Assembly: GCA_007693635.1 (NCBI GenBank)
Contig: REDE01000122.1
Coordinates: forward strand, 1-56,644
Source of the DNA: Flavobacteriales bacterium
GTDB taxonomy: Bacteria > Bacteroidota > Bacteroidia > Flavobacteriales > Schleiferiaceae
Length of the DNA stretch: 56,644 nt
Direction: 5' to 3'
Positions 1-9,808 of the stretch are shown here, in pieces. The position numbers were made by a program, and so were the translations under genes. Within the stretch, counting starts at the first letter, position 1; each line of letters begins with the position of its first letter. The notes below the pieces were generated by a model. That model was not told where the DNA came from, did no database searches, and saw only the letters and a program-made list of their open reading frames with translations.

Positions 1-257
1 TTGGTCACCATAGGCACGAGTCCCAATTCGTCACAACGCTGTTCGGGTAGTGGGGTACAGATTAAGCCTCGGCCGTGCGTGGCCATAAAGTTGATCATCT
101 CGGGGGTGGCCATCTCCGCAGCTCCTACAAAGTCGCCTTCGTTCTCGCGGTCTTCGTCGTCTACGACGATAATCACTTTGCCCGCTCGAATATCGGCGAT
201 GGCTTCTTCGATGCTATTGAGTTTAATCTTGGTTTCGTTTTGTGGGTTGCCAGACAT
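1..257 (-). CDS. ribB: 3,4-dihydroxy-2-butanone-4-phosphate synthase, N-terminal part (cut by window edge)
   Basis: Makes the four-carbon unit of riboflavin from ribulose 5-phosphate. The ORF track misses it because it runs off the left edge. Translating the minus strand from the ATG at 257 gives [20 protein letters not shown], then [13 protein letters not shown] and [11 protein letters not shown]. These are the acidic metal/substrate loop and the following conserved segment of RibB. About 85 residues are visible. Whether the protein continues into a GTP cyclohydrolase II domain (RibBA) cannot be seen. The first 35 bp overlap the end of the upstream glycosyltransferase gene, which suggests co-transcription with it. 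The plus-strand 116-aa ORF here is its shadow. Confidence 0.93.
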   Translation of the reverse strand, partial: MSGNPQNETKIKLNSIEEAIADIRAGKVIIVVDDEDRENEGDFVGAAEMATPEMINFMATHGRGLICTPLPEQRCDELGLVPMVT

Positions 258-1383
258 TGCTTTGTATTCCTTTGTTAAAAATGATGAATCCGTGAAAAAG
301 GGCGATGTTCATGTAAAGAAAATGTGCCGCAAAGGCCAATTTCCCGCTTAGTTTTATCATTGACTTGGCGTGCATCAGGGTGAGCAGCATCCACGTCATA
401 GCGATGGTTGTCATCCACTGAAAAAACACACTGCCGCTGAAGGCCAACTGCAAGGCGGAAAAGAACATGATGATTAGAAAAAATGGGGTTATCCATCGCA
501 GGATTTTATGTGAAAAGAACACAAATCCCAAGGGAAATGTTTGTTTGATCAGTACCCCGGAAAAGTGTTTTAGATTCTGAAAATTACCGATGGAAATACG
601 CGTTTTTCGTTTGTATTCCTCGCGGATATCGGTGCTGACATCTTCGTAGACCACCGAGTTTTCATCCACCAGCACTTTTTTATTGCGCTGTAATACTTGC
701 ATACTTTGGAAGAAATCCTCCATGAAATAGTTTTTGGGTATGCTGCGAAATGCGCTGCGTCGAATGGCGTAACATCCGCCCTCTATACCCATAGCCGTTC
801 CGTAAAGAATACTCTCGTAGGTTTTTATGCGGTTTTCGCGATTGAGATAGTAGTCTTCTTGCTTGGCGATGCCTTTATCGGGGGGCGACATGTAGACGAT
901 GTTGCTTCCCACAATATCAATTTCGTCATTGCTGAACCAACGCACAAGATTGGAAATGGTCTGCGAGTGAAAGACGATATTGGCGTCGGTCGGCACGAGA
1001 ATTTCCGTCGCGGACTCATCCGCCAGCTGGTTGATAATTTGTGCTTTTCCGGTTCTGCCGGCCAATCTCTTCCAGGTGATACGCGGATTCTTCTCAGCCC
1101 ATTTTTGTAAAATCTCGTCGGTGGAATCGGTGGAAGCATCACTGCCAACGTGCACAAATAGTTTTTCTGCCGGATAATCGCTGTCCACAATACTCTGCAA
1201 TTTCTTATCGATCACAGCTTCTTCGTTGTAAGCCGCGAAAATCACCGTCACTTCGGGTAGTTCCGCTGCCGACTGCGGCGGTTTTAGGCGCTTGCCTTTA
1301 CTCCAAATACGCAGCAGCTCGGGATACAGCAGGTAGCTGTAAGCGATGCTTAGGAGGGATACCCAAAAAAGTAGCGTCCACAT
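223..1383 (-). CDS. Membrane-anchored family 2 glycosyltransferase
   Basis: A 386-aa GT-A fold glycosyltransferase, probably adding sugars from nucleotide donors at the cytoplasmic face of the inner membrane. A hydrophobic segment occupies residues 1-20. The GT2 core starts at [11 protein letters not shown] (about 45), with GSDASTDST (about 80), PTDANI in the DxD position (about 131) and MEDFF (about 221) as the likely catalytic acidic motif, followed by RKTRIS in place of the QxxRW of processive enzymes. Three hydrophobic segments follow from about residue 285. Its start overlaps the stop of the preceding glycosyltransferase gene (TAATG), so the two are translationally coupled. The substrate is unknown; an exopolysaccharide, LPS or glycoprotein sugar is possible. 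Confidence 0.88.
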   Translation of the reverse strand: MWTLLFWVSLLSIAYSYLLYPELLRIWSKGKRLKPPQSAAELPEVTVIFAAYNEEAVIDKKLQSIVDSDYPAEKLFVHVGSDASTDSTDEILQKWAEKNPRITWKRLAGRTGKAQIINQLADESATEILVPTDANIVFHSQTISNLVRWFSNDEIDIVGSNIVYMSPPDKGIAKQEDYYLNRENRIKTYESILYGTAMGIEGGCYAIRRSAFRSIPKNYFMEDFFQSMQVLQRNKKVLVDENSVVYEDVSTDIREEYKRKTRISIGNFQNLKHFSGVLIKQTFPLGFVFFSHKILRWITPFFLIIMFFSALQLAFSGSVFFQWMTTIAMTWMLLTLMHAKSMIKLSGKLAFAAHFLYMNIALFHGFIIFNKGIQSNVWQPTKRNQD

Positions 1384-2564
1384 TAGGAAAAGTTTTGGCG
1401 GTAAAAGGCGATGAGGTTTTCACCTAGGGTTTGAATGTCGTAATGCTCAAACGCAAAGGTACGAGCCTTTTGTGAATATTCATTTCGCAAGGTGGGTGTA
1501 TCGAGTAATTGATGAATTGCCGCGGCAAATTCTTCGGGTGTATCGGCAATGCTAAGTTCTTGTTGGTGTGTCAATCCACTGCCTTCCGCGGCTATACTGG
1601 TGGCCACGAAGGGAATGCCCATGCCCGCGGCTTCAACGATTTTTATACGAATGCCGCTGCCACTCCAAAGGGGCACAAAGTTGATGCAAGCATCCAATAC
1701 AAATTGATGTGCGTTTTCAACCTTAGGAGTCCAGCGTACTCGTGGATAATCGGTTAGCCAGTTGCTGGGCATGTTGCGACCGCCGATTTTGACTTCAATA
1801 CCTTGGTCGAGCAGGGGCAGTACCTCATCCAAAAACCACTGCATGCCCTCGCGGTTGGGTTCCCAGTCGAAACTAGCAATGGCGGCAATGGATTTCTTTT
1901 GCGGGTCTACCCATTGTGGATACTGCCGAAGGTCGAGTCCTGGCAGCCACACCAAGGATTTTAGCTGTGGGGTTTTTTCTTGAAAATAGGATAAATCAAC
2001 CGAAGTGATGGCCAGGAGTCCATCCATTTTTCGGGCAAACTTAAGTTCAAACTCTCGCAACCTTCGCGATTGAATTTGAAGATACCAGCGCTTTAATGGA
2101 TTTTTTGAACGCTGGGCCATTCGCTGCCAAATACGATGTTCGATATTGTGTGCTCGCAACCAATGTACACATTTTCTTTGTTTAAAATGCGGGAGATATT
2201 CGCCCATAAAGGGACCTTCCCACTGAACGACATCAAAGTCGTTGTCTTCGAGAACTTGGTCTAGCCAAACGCCGATATCGCGCCGGTAGAATCGACTGAT
2301 GTGGTAGGGTCGACGGCCGAGTAGGTTGGTGATTGCCCCCGTAGCGGAAACATCCGTATTGATGTCGAAGGTGTGGGTGATAACTCTGGATTGTAAGTCG
2401 CTGGGGAGTTTGTCTGGCTTAACCCGACTTTTTCTAGGATTCAAGGCAAAAAGATGGACTTCAGCTCCACTCATGCACCAGGCGCGCAGACTGCTCAATA
2501 TGGCGATACTGCTTCCGTCGCGGGCGGGGAAGGGGTATTTATTGGCCAGAATAAGTACGCGCAT
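1383..2564 (-). CDS. Family 4/1 (GT-B) glycosyltransferase
   Basis: A 393-aa soluble GT-B glycosyltransferase. The N-terminal half begins MRVLILANKYPFPARDGSS, the usual first strand and glycine-rich loop of GT4 enzymes. The C-terminal half has LWSGSGIRIKIVEAAGMGIPFVAT, the donor-binding region in which the family usually has an E(x7)E pair. It lies 1 bp after the LptG-like gene and overlaps the next glycosyltransferase by one base, so all three probably share a transcript. The acceptor cannot be told from sequence. Its place beside an LPS-transport permease suggests surface glycan synthesis, which is inference. Confidence 0.87.
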   Translation of the reverse strand: MRVLILANKYPFPARDGSSIAILSSLRAWCMSGAEVHLFALNPRKSRVKPDKLPSDLQSRVITHTFDINTDVSATGAITNLLGRRPYHISRFYRRDIGVWLDQVLEDNDFDVVQWEGPFMGEYLPHFKQRKCVHWLRAHNIEHRIWQRMAQRSKNPLKRWYLQIQSRRLREFELKFARKMDGLLAITSVDLSYFQEKTPQLKSLVWLPGLDLRQYPQWVDPQKKSIAAIASFDWEPNREGMQWFLDEVLPLLDQGIEVKIGGRNMPSNWLTDYPRVRWTPKVENAHQFVLDACINFVPLWSGSGIRIKIVEAAGMGIPFVATSIAAEGSGLTHQQELSIADTPEEFAAAIHQLLDTPTLRNEYSQKARTFAFEHYDIQTLGENLIAFYRQNFS

Positions 2565-2565
2565 A

Positions 2566-4011
2566 CTACTTCTTTTTAGCGACTAATTTTTTGATAGGAG
2601 CGATGATCGTCCGACCTATTTTCGACCAAAATTCCATACCCATAAATTCAGCGTCGTTGGCCGTTTTGTAGGTTAAAATGAGTCCGATAGGTAGAAAGAT
2701 AAAGGGGGTAATCCACATGGAAGCCCACGCGTGCCAAATGAGTTCGCGTCCCATTTTTTCAAAGGAAATAGACATCACGTAAAAGGTGATAAAAATGAAA
2801 ACCGAAATCACCACCGGCATGCCCATACCGCCCTTGCGGATGATTGCTCCTAAGGGCGCTCCGATGAATAGCAAGACGAAACAAACGAACGAGAGCGAAT
2901 ATTTTTTGTGCCATTCGATGGCGTGGCGCGCTATGGTTCGTTCCCTCCAGTGTAGTTCGGTGAACTTTGAGTCGTAGAAAGACCTATTACTTCGGGCAAG
3001 TCGCAGCGCATTTTCGGCGATCAATTTCCTGCGGAAGGGATCGAAATTTTGCAGAATATCCTCCTGTGGCTTACCCAGGGTGTCGGGAATATTCAGGACT
3101 ACGGTATCTCCGCTAAAGGGTGAAAAGCGTTCTTTCATTGAGGTTGCAAAGTGTACCCTTGCATCGCTGAGAACCACACCCAAAGAATCAACGGCGTCGA
3201 GTAGCTGATTGTTGTTGAGCATGTTGAAGTCTTTTGAAGTCTCCTTACGCATATCCCCACTTTGAAAGTCGTCGAGGGGAAAACGAATCACCGCTCGGTC
3301 GAATACGCTGGTAGAAAAGGGCTTGCGTTCACGATCCGAGCGTTTGGTAGGTAAATGTTCTTCGTAGGATTGCCCGTTATCTAGGTGAATAATCATAAAG
3401 CGGTTATCGGGCGTGATTTCCATGATTCCGCTTTCGGCAGTGGTTACCTTTACGTTGCCTAGCTTGGCGGTATGGTCGTAGATGATGATGTTTTTTAGCT
3501 CGTTTTTTTCGGGACCAGTTTTTTCGGAAATTTTCAGACTGTAGCCTTCGATTCCTTGGTAGAAAATTCCTGGACGAATATTGAGCGCAGGCTTCTTTTT
3601 GGTGATGTTTCGCAAGAGCGACTTTCCTTTAAATTGCGCTACCGGAATCACCCGGTCGGCGAAAAAGAATGCCCCGATGGCGAGCATGGCGACAAATACG
3701 ACCAGTACGCGAAAAAGACGCAAGAGCGATATGCCGCTGCTGCGCATGGCCGCCAATTCGTTGTGTTCACCGAAGGCGCCGAAGGTCATCAGACTTGAAA
3801 GTAAAACCGCTAAAGGTAGTGCCAAAGGGACTACCGTAGCCGAGATGTACACCAGCAGCTCCAAGATGTAGTACCATTCAATGCCTTTTCCTACCAGGTC
3901 GTCGACGTATTTCCAGACGAATTGCATTAAAAGAAAAAACACCATCACTAAAAAAGTGATGGTGAATGGACGAATAAAGGACTTTAATATGTAGCGGTCT
4001 AAGACTTTCAA
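2566..4011 (-). CDS. LptF/LptG (YjgP/YjgQ) family permease
   Basis: An inner-membrane subunit of the LPS-extracting ABC transporter (LptB2FG type). It is 481 aa, with three N-terminal membrane helices (starting about 15, 57 and 104), a large periplasmic beta-jellyroll region (about 125-365) and three C-terminal helices. N-terminal MKVLDRYILKSFIRPFTITF and FGEHNELAAMRSSGISLLRL are highly typical of the family; the latter is the coupling segment that contacts the LptB ATPase. It starts one base from the stop of the LolA-like gene. LptF versus LptG cannot be fixed from one copy; Bacteroidota often annotate this one as LptG. The partner and LptB lie elsewhere. Confidence 0.92.
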   Translation of the reverse strand: MKVLDRYILKSFIRPFTITFLVMVFFLLMQFVWKYVDDLVGKGIEWYYILELLVYISATVVPLALPLAVLLSSLMTFGAFGEHNELAAMRSSGISLLRLFRVLVVFVAMLAIGAFFFADRVIPVAQFKGKSLLRNITKKKPALNIRPGIFYQGIEGYSLKISEKTGPEKNELKNIIIYDHTAKLGNVKVTTAESGIMEITPDNRFMIIHLDNGQSYEEHLPTKRSDRERKPFSTSVFDRAVIRFPLDDFQSGDMRKETSKDFNMLNNNQLLDAVDSLGVVLSDARVHFATSMKERFSPFSGDTVVLNIPDTLGKPQEDILQNFDPFRRKLIAENALRLARSNRSFYDSKFTELHWRERTIARHAIEWHKKYSLSFVCFVLLFIGAPLGAIIRKGGMGMPVVISVFIFITFYVMSISFEKMGRELIWHAWASMWITPFIFLPIGLILTYKTANDAEFMGMEFWSKIGRTIIAPIKKLVAKKK

Positions 4012-4012
4012 T

Positions 4013-4663
4013 CTATTCTACGATGAGGTAATTTTTCGCCATATACGCCCGGCGATTGAAGCTCATGTTGGGCGCTGTGGGGAGGTTTTTGTACTGGTTG
4101 ACCACGAAGGTGGTTACCCCGCCGTTTCGGCCCTTTTGCACCATGCGCTGCAATTGCTTGGTGTCGGCGAAGATGACGATTTCGATATTGTCGATCTCGG
4201 CGGAGTTTAGACTTTTCAGCATGATATGTTGAAGACGCTTGCCGTTTAGGGTAGAGTTGCCACCCATGGCGTAACTAAATCCCTGTTTGTAAAGGTCGAG
4301 AATAAATGAGGGCGTAAAACCTTCATCATCGTCTTCGGCGTCCATGATTTGCACTTCTTTATCCTCGTGTAAAAAAGTGTAAATTTTCTTTCCGTCGAAA
4401 AGGCGGTCGATGCCCATAAACTGCAAGCGGTATTTGTCGCCACTCATCACAATTGTTCCTTTTTCCGTTTGATTCATGGAGGCATCCGCACGCGGATTGG
4501 TAAAAGTGTAGGTGAATTCGATTTCGATTCCGGGGGCACTCTTGATTTTGTTGGAGACCTCTTCCAAAAGGGTTTTGGCTTCGCGTGCGGTTGTTTGTGC
4601 GTACACGCTAGGGGCAATCATAAAAGCGATCATTGCGCTGAAGGCTACGATATATTTTGTCAT
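4013..4663 (-). CDS. lolA: LolA-like periplasmic outer-membrane lipoprotein carrier
   Basis: A 216-aa exported protein of the LolA/LolB fold, predicted to ferry lipoproteins across the periplasm to the outer membrane. A signal peptide (MTKYIVAFSAMIAFMIAPSVYAQ) ends near residue 23. The mature part shows EFTYTFTNPRADASMNQTEKGTIVMSGDKYRL and later GVTTFVVNQYKNLP, the pattern of the Bacteroidota LolA family. There is no lipobox, so it is LolA-like rather than LolB-like. It sits between ftsK (14 bp upstream) and the LptF/LptG gene, an order common in this phylum. Confidence 0.88.
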   Translation of the reverse strand: MTKYIVAFSAMIAFMIAPSVYAQTTAREAKTLLEEVSNKIKSAPGIEIEFTYTFTNPRADASMNQTEKGTIVMSGDKYRLQFMGIDRLFDGKKIYTFLHEDKEVQIMDAEDDDEGFTPSFILDLYKQGFSYAMGGNSTLNGKRLQHIMLKSLNSAEIDNIEIVIFADTKQLQRMVQKGRNGGVTTFVVNQYKNLPTAPNMSFNRRAYMAKNYLIVE

Positions 4664-4677
4664 GGATGTTGAATGTA

Positions 4678-7146
4678 TTATAAATTCAGGTTTTTCAATA
4701 ACTGTTCCAAACTCCCTTCGTCCTTGATATTGACTTGTCTTGCCTTTGAACCCTCAAAGGGTCCGATGATTCCGGCGGCTTCGAGTTGGTCTATAAGTCG
4801 ACCAGCGCGGTTGTAACCCAAGCGCAATTTTCGTTGCAGTAGGGAGGCAGAACCTTGCTGGTGTTGAACGATAATACGCGCTGCTTCTTCGAACATGGCG
4901 TCGCGGTCGCTTAGGTCAATATCTGAGGAATCTCCACCTTCTTCACCTTCATACTCAGGGAGGATGTAGGCCTCAGGATAACCCTGCTGCGAGCCAATAA
5001 AATCGGTAATGGCTTCAATTTCTGGGGTGTCGACAAAGGCACACTGAATACGGGTCAAATCTGAGCCGGTCGAGTAGAGCATGTCGCCCTTTCCAATGAG
5101 TTGCTCAGCTCCACCGGTGTCGAGAATAGTTCGTGAGTCGACCTTGGCGGTCACCCGGAAGGCAATTCGCGCCGGGAAGTTGGCCTTAATCATACCGGTA
5201 ATGACGTTCACCGAAGGTCGCTGGGTAGCCACGATTAAGTGAATACCAATGGCTCGAGCCAACTGGGCCAGACGGGCAATGGGCGTTTCCACCTCTTTGC
5301 CGGCGGTCATGATAAGATCCGCAAATTCATCGATTACCAAAACGATATAGGGCAAGTAGCGATGCCCTTCTTCGGGATTTAGACGGCGTTGGATGAACTT
5401 GGCATTGTATTCCTTGATGTTACGTACCATCGCGTTTTTCAACAAATCGTAACGATCATCCATTTCAATACACAAACTATTGAGGGTGTAAATCACCTTT
5501 TTGGTATCCGTGATAATGGCCTCCTCATTGTTGGGGAGCTTGGCCAAATAGTGACGCTCGATTTTGTTGAAGAGGGTCAATTCAACTTTTTTGGGATCTA
5601 CCAAGACAAATTTCACCTGTGATGGGTGCTTTTTGTAGAGGATGGAAGTGAGAATGACGTTTAGACCAACAGATTTACCCTGACCCGTTGCACCCGCCAT
5701 AAGCAAGTGGGGCATTTTGGCTAAATCGGCGATCAGCGTTTCGTTGCTAATGGTCTTTCCGAAGGCAATGGGAAGGTCGAAGTTGGAGTTTTGATACTTT
5801 TCAGACATAAGTAAGTTCCGCATCGAGACCATCTGGGGATTTTGATTGGGAACTTCAATACCGATGGTTCCCTTGCCGGGAATGGGAGCGATAATACGAA
5901 TACCGAGCGCAGACAAACTGAGCGCGATATCGTCTTCTAAATTTTTGATTTTTGAAATACGAACACCCGCCGCGGGAACAATTTCGTAGAGCGTAACCGT
6001 AGGTCCTATGGTCGCCTTGATTTTCGCAATTTCAATTTTGTAATCCGCGAGAGTGTTGACAATCTTTATCTTATTGGCCTCAAGTTCTTCCGAGTCTATG
6101 GTGATGTTGCCCGTACCGTACTGTTTCAACAAATCGATGGGCGGAAGTTGGAATCGACTCAAATCTAAAGTCGGGTCGTATTCGCCAAATTCCTTGACTT
6201 TTTGATTGCGTAAATCCAGGGTTTCCTCTTCTACTACTTGCTCAACCTCCAATAAATCTTCCGCATCGTTGGAGGCCTTGGAAGATACGGGTTCGTTTTG
6301 TTGGTCAGCTATTTCCAAGTCGCTGGAGACATCAACCTTTTGCTTATTAGGCTGGGGTAGAGGCTCGTCTCCTTCTTCCATCTCAGTGGTGAACTCCACC
6401 TCGGAAGATGTTTCTTCTTCAATCTCATCCGTATCAATCTCGTCTGCATCGAGTTTTGGAGTCTCGACAACGGGCTGGACCTTCGGCGCGATATTCACCG
6501 TTGACACATCGTCTTCCGACTTCAGCTCTGAGGCTAATTTACGGGCATTTCGCTTTTCAACGTACCAGTTCTTTATGGCTACCGGAGTAATTTTAAAAAC
6601 GTACATCACGAAAATTAGAGCCGTCGTAAAAAGCATTAATAGTGTTCCTGCCGGACCAATCAAAGCTTGGAAGTACCGGTTTAACTGGAGTCCGTTAGCC
6701 CCATAGAGCAGGGCTAAACCTTCGGGAAGCAAAAAGCTGCTGAAAAGCGGAATCCATAGCAGTAAAAACAGAACACGACCGCTAATTCTCCACATGGGTT
6801 GTAATTTGCCGTCAAACGCTAAGCGCAGTCCGAGTTGTCCAATTAGATAAGGCCATAAGAGGGCGGCCACTCCGTACCCATAATATACCAATTGATGAGC
6901 CCAAGCGCCTCCAATTTTTCCGCCAAAGTTTTTGAATTTGACATCCGGATTGCGCCAATTCGCCCAAAAGCCGTAGTCTACCGAGGAGTAATCACGTTGC
7001 CAAAAGACGAAATAGCTCAGTATGGAGATGAATAGAAAGCCTGAGGTCAATAGAAATAGGTAGCCGAATACGTACCGCAAATTGGCGGGTAAACGATTGC
7101 CTTCCGTTGATTTGTCTTTTTTGCTAGAGACTGCCTTTTTGGCCAT
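4678..7146 (-). CDS. ftsK: DNA translocase FtsK
   Basis: A septum-bound ATPase that pumps chromosome ends during division. It is 822 aa: membrane segments in the first 190 or so residues, an acidic Ser/Glu-rich linker (about 210-335), the FtsK alpha/beta motor with Walker A GATGQGKSV (about 483) and Walker B VLVIDEFADL, and a C-terminal gamma winged helix (LLQRKLRLGYNRAGRLIDQLE) that reads chromosome-orientation motifs. The linker is short, as usual in Bacteroidota. A TATTTTTG promoter -7 box lies at 7170-7177 on the same strand, 23 bp before the ATG, so this is the probable head of the operon running to ribB. Confidence 0.97.
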   Translation of the reverse strand: MAKKAVSSKKDKSTEGNRLPANLRYVFGYLFLLTSGFLFISILSYFVFWQRDYSSVDYGFWANWRNPDVKFKNFGGKIGGAWAHQLVYYGYGVAALLWPYLIGQLGLRLAFDGKLQPMWRISGRVLFLLLWIPLFSSFLLPEGLALLYGANGLQLNRYFQALIGPAGTLLMLFTTALIFVMYVFKITPVAIKNWYVEKRNARKLASELKSEDDVSTVNIAPKVQPVVETPKLDADEIDTDEIEEETSSEVEFTTEMEEGDEPLPQPNKQKVDVSSDLEIADQQNEPVSSKASNDAEDLLEVEQVVEEETLDLRNQKVKEFGEYDPTLDLSRFQLPPIDLLKQYGTGNITIDSEELEANKIKIVNTLADYKIEIAKIKATIGPTVTLYEIVPAAGVRISKIKNLEDDIALSLSALGIRIIAPIPGKGTIGIEVPNQNPQMVSMRNLLMSEKYQNSNFDLPIAFGKTISNETLIADLAKMPHLLMAGATGQGKSVGLNVILTSILYKKHPSQVKFVLVDPKKVELTLFNKIERHYLAKLPNNEEAIITDTKKVIYTLNSLCIEMDDRYDLLKNAMVRNIKEYNAKFIQRRLNPEEGHRYLPYIVLVIDEFADLIMTAGKEVETPIARLAQLARAIGIHLIVATQRPSVNVITGMIKANFPARIAFRVTAKVDSRTILDTGGAEQLIGKGDMLYSTGSDLTRIQCAFVDTPEIEAITDFIGSQQGYPEAYILPEYEGEEGGDSSDIDLSDRDAMFEEAARIIVQHQQGSASLLQRKLRLGYNRAGRLIDQLEAAGIIGPFEGSKARQVNIKDEGSLEQLLKNLNL

Positions 7147-7169
7147 AAGTTCGCGTTGTGCTTAATGCG

Positions 7170-7177
7170 CAAAAATA
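7170..7177 (-). promoter_or_regulatory. Probable -7 promoter element of ftsK
   Basis: The minus strand reads TATTTTTG, an exact match to the Bacteroidota -7 consensus TAnnTTTG. It lies 23 bp before the ftsK ATG. No convincing -33 TTTG was found at the usual distance. Confidence 0.5.
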
Positions 7178-7381
7178 GCACACTCCAAGGCAATAGGAAA
7201 ACATATTATTTCACATCAAAGCATTGTGCACGAATACGACTTTTGAATTGGTCATTAATATTCTCAAAACCCAAAAGCCTAAACATCTGCAAAAATCAGG
7301 AAAAGTATTATGCATGCATAGAAATATTTTATACCTTTACGCCTCATTCATCGAAAAATAGTCTACAATAAAACAAATCAT

Positions 7382-9775
7382 ATGCAGAAGAGAATCATCA
7401 ACAAAGTGGCGGTATTGGGTTCGGGAATTATGGGGTCACGAATAGCCTGCCACCTAGCGAATGTAGGTGTTGAGTCTGTGCTCTTGGACATCGTTCCACG
7501 TGAACTTACGCCGGAAGAGGAGAAGAAGGGTAAGACTTTAAACGATCCAGAGGTCCGCAACCGCATTGTGAATACGAGTTTGCAAACCGCACTAAAGAGT
7601 AATCCTTCGCCTATTTTTTCCAGTTCGTTTTCCTCGAGAATAAGCACGGGTAATTTCGAGGACGACATGTCCAAAATTGCTGATTGCGACTGGATCATTG
7701 AAGTTGTTGTTGAGCGTTTGGACATCAAAAAAATCGTTTTTGATTCCGTAGAAAAACACCGAAAGCCCGGCACGCTCATTAGTTCCAACACCAGTGGTAT
7801 TCCCATCCATCTGATGTTAGAAGGCCGCTCGGACGATTTTCAGAAAAACTTTATTGGCACACACTTTTTTAACCCTCCACGCTATCTCCCACTATTAGAA
7901 ATCATTCCCACCCCCAAAACCGATCCTGAGGTGGTAGATTTCTTTATGAAGTACGGCGATCGTTATTTGGGTAAGCAAACGGTATTGTGTAAAGATACCC
8001 CGGCCTTTATTGCCAATCGTATTGGTATTTTCTCCATCATGTCGTTGTTTCATAGTATGAAAGACTTCGGACTGAGTGTGGAGGAGATCGACAAACTTAC
8101 GGGGCCGGTTATTGGACGTCCTAAATCGGCGACCTTCCGCACCTGCGATGTCGTGGGATTAGATACCCTTGTACACGTCGCCAATGGTCTGCATAAAGCC
8201 ACTGGCGCGGAGGTGTTTTCTCTTCCGGATTTTATTCAGAAAATGATGGAAAATCAGTGGTTGGGCTCTAAGAGCGGCCAGGGATTTTATAAGAAGGTTA
8301 AAAACGAGGACGGTAGCAGCGAGATTTTGAGTTTGGATCTTTCCAGTATGGAGTACGTCTCGCAGAAGAAAGCCAAATTTGCAACTTTGGAACAAACCAA
8401 GCCCATTGATGAGGTCGCTGACCGATTTAAAGTCTTATGCGCCGGAAAAGACCAAGCGGGCGCGTTCTACCGCAAGAGTTTTTCGGCACTTTTTGATTAC
8501 GTGAGCAAGAGCATTCCGGAAATCTCCGACGAGTTGTTCAGAATAGACCAAGGTATGCGCGCCGGATTCGGTTGGCAGCACGGTCCATTCCAAATCTGGG
8601 ACGCCATAGGCGTGGAGCGCGGTGTGAAGATGATGCGTGCAGAAGGCTTTGAGCCCGCAGACTGGGTGACCAAAATGCTGGAGTCTGGACAAAAATCCTT
8701 TTATAAACTCAACGGAACAAGTCTGGAGTACTACGATATTCAGGCATCAAAATCGGCAGTTGTTCCCGGACTTGAAGATTTGATTATTCTCGATCACTTG
8801 CGGGGTTCGAAAACGGTTTGGGAGAATAACGAATGTGCGGTTATCGATTTGGGTGACGGTATTTTGAATATCGAATTCCGCTCAAAGATGAATTCTCTCG
8901 GAGGCGGCGTATTAAGCGGAATCAACAAGGGAATTGAAATCGCGGAGAAAGATTTCCGCGGGGTGGTTATCGCCAATCAGGGCGCTAATTTTAGCGTTGG
9001 CGCCAATTTGATGATGGTCTTTATGATGGCCGTTGAGCAAGAATACGACGAGTTGAATTTTAGTATTAAGTACTTTCAAGACACCATGATGCGTGCCCGC
9101 TACTCAACCATTCCGGTGGTGGTAGCCCCTCATCAAATGGCTTTGGGAGGTGGTTGTGAGCTCACATTACACGCCGATGCGGTACAAATTGCCGGTGAGA
9201 CCTATATGGGTCTGGTGGAATTCGGCGTTGGAGTTATTCCCGGCGGTGGAGGAACCAAAGAGCTTACGCGACGTTCGGCCTTGCGTTACGAAAAAGACGA
9301 TGTGGAATTGAACGTTCTACGTGAAAACTTCTACCGCATTGCGATGGCTAAAGTTTCAACTTCTGCCGAAGAAGCATTTGAAAATGGCTACGTTATTCGC
9401 GGAAGAGACGCTATTACTATGAATCGTGAGCGACTCATTGCCGACGCCAAATCTAAGGCGATTGCGCTGGCCGAGCAGGGATACACCATGCCCGCAAAGG
9501 AAAAATTCCGCGTTCTGGGTCGTCAATCTTTAGGTATGTTTGAAGTGGGTATCAATCAGATGCTCGAGGGAAGATATATTTCGCCACACGAGGTAAAGAT
9601 GGCTAGGAAATTAGCCTATGTTATGTCCGGTGGTGACTTAAGCGAACCTACCAATGTCAGCGAGCAGTATTTGCTAGACCTGGAGCGGGAAGCCTTCTTG
9701 TCGCTTTGTACCGAGAAAAAGACTTTGGAGCGAATACAGCACATGTTGCAAACGGGTAAGCCATTACGGAATTAA
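7382..9775 (+). CDS. 3-hydroxyacyl-CoA dehydrogenase / enoyl-CoA hydratase fusion (FadN/FadB type)
   Basis: A bifunctional beta-oxidation enzyme of 797 aa that hydrates enoyl-CoA and oxidises 3-hydroxyacyl-CoA with NAD. The Rossmann domain comes first: VAVLGSGIMGSRIA at residue 8, with 3HCDH helical domains to about 430. The crotonase domain comes last (about 480-700), with the oxyanion-hole segment GANFSVGANL and two catalytic-glutamate regions, GGGCELTL and VEFGVGVIPGGGGT. This order is that of Bacillus FadN, opposite to E. coli FadB. No thiolase or acyl-CoA dehydrogenase follows; a strong hairpin ends the unit directly after the stop. TAccTTTA at 7332-7339 is a near-match -7 box. Confidence 0.93.
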   Translation: MQKRIINKVAVLGSGIMGSRIACHLANVGVESVLLDIVPRELTPEEEKKGKTLNDPEVRNRIVNTSLQTALKSNPSPIFSSSFSSRISTGNFEDDMSKIADCDWIIEVVVERLDIKKIVFDSVEKHRKPGTLISSNTSGIPIHLMLEGRSDDFQKNFIGTHFFNPPRYLPLLEIIPTPKTDPEVVDFFMKYGDRYLGKQTVLCKDTPAFIANRIGIFSIMSLFHSMKDFGLSVEEIDKLTGPVIGRPKSATFRTCDVVGLDTLVHVANGLHKATGAEVFSLPDFIQKMMENQWLGSKSGQGFYKKVKNEDGSSEILSLDLSSMEYVSQKKAKFATLEQTKPIDEVADRFKVLCAGKDQAGAFYRKSFSALFDYVSKSIPEISDELFRIDQGMRAGFGWQHGPFQIWDAIGVERGVKMMRAEGFEPADWVTKMLESGQKSFYKLNGTSLEYYDIQASKSAVVPGLEDLIILDHLRGSKTVWENNECAVIDLGDGILNIEFRSKMNSLGGGVLSGINKGIEIAEKDFRGVVIANQGANFSVGANLMMVFMMAVEQEYDELNFSIKYFQDTMMRARYSTIPVVVAPHQMALGGGCELTLHADAVQIAGETYMGLVEFGVGVIPGGGGTKELTRRSALRYEKDDVELNVLRENFYRIAMAKVSTSAEEAFENGYVIRGRDAITMNRERLIADAKSKAIALAEQGYTMPAKEKFRVLGRQSLGMFEVGINQMLEGRYISPHEVKMARKLAYVMSGGDLSEPTNVSEQYLLDLEREAFLSLCTEKKTLERIQHMLQTGKPLRN

Positions 9776-9778
9776 TGA

Positions 9779-9808
9779 CATAGGGCCAAGGAACGCCCTG
9801 GCCCTATG
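9779..9808 (+). terminator. Hairpin after the beta-oxidation gene
   Basis: CATAGGGCCA and TGGCCCTATG form a perfect 10-bp stem, extended inward by GG/CC pairs past one A-C mismatch, with an AACG loop. It begins 4 bp after the stop. There is no long T-run (it is followed by CTCCCTAAAAAT), so it may act as a processing or stability hairpin rather than a classical intrinsic terminator. Confidence 0.6.

Noticed and set aside
1-351. 116-aa plus-strand ORF at the left edge
   Set aside because: It is the antisense shadow of partial ribB and of the end of the GT2 gene; the minus-strand reading gives clear conserved motifs.
6206-6706. 166-aa Ser/Thr-rich plus-strand ORF
   Set aside because: Antisense of the acidic FtsK linker; composition is explained by the complementary Glu/Asp codons.
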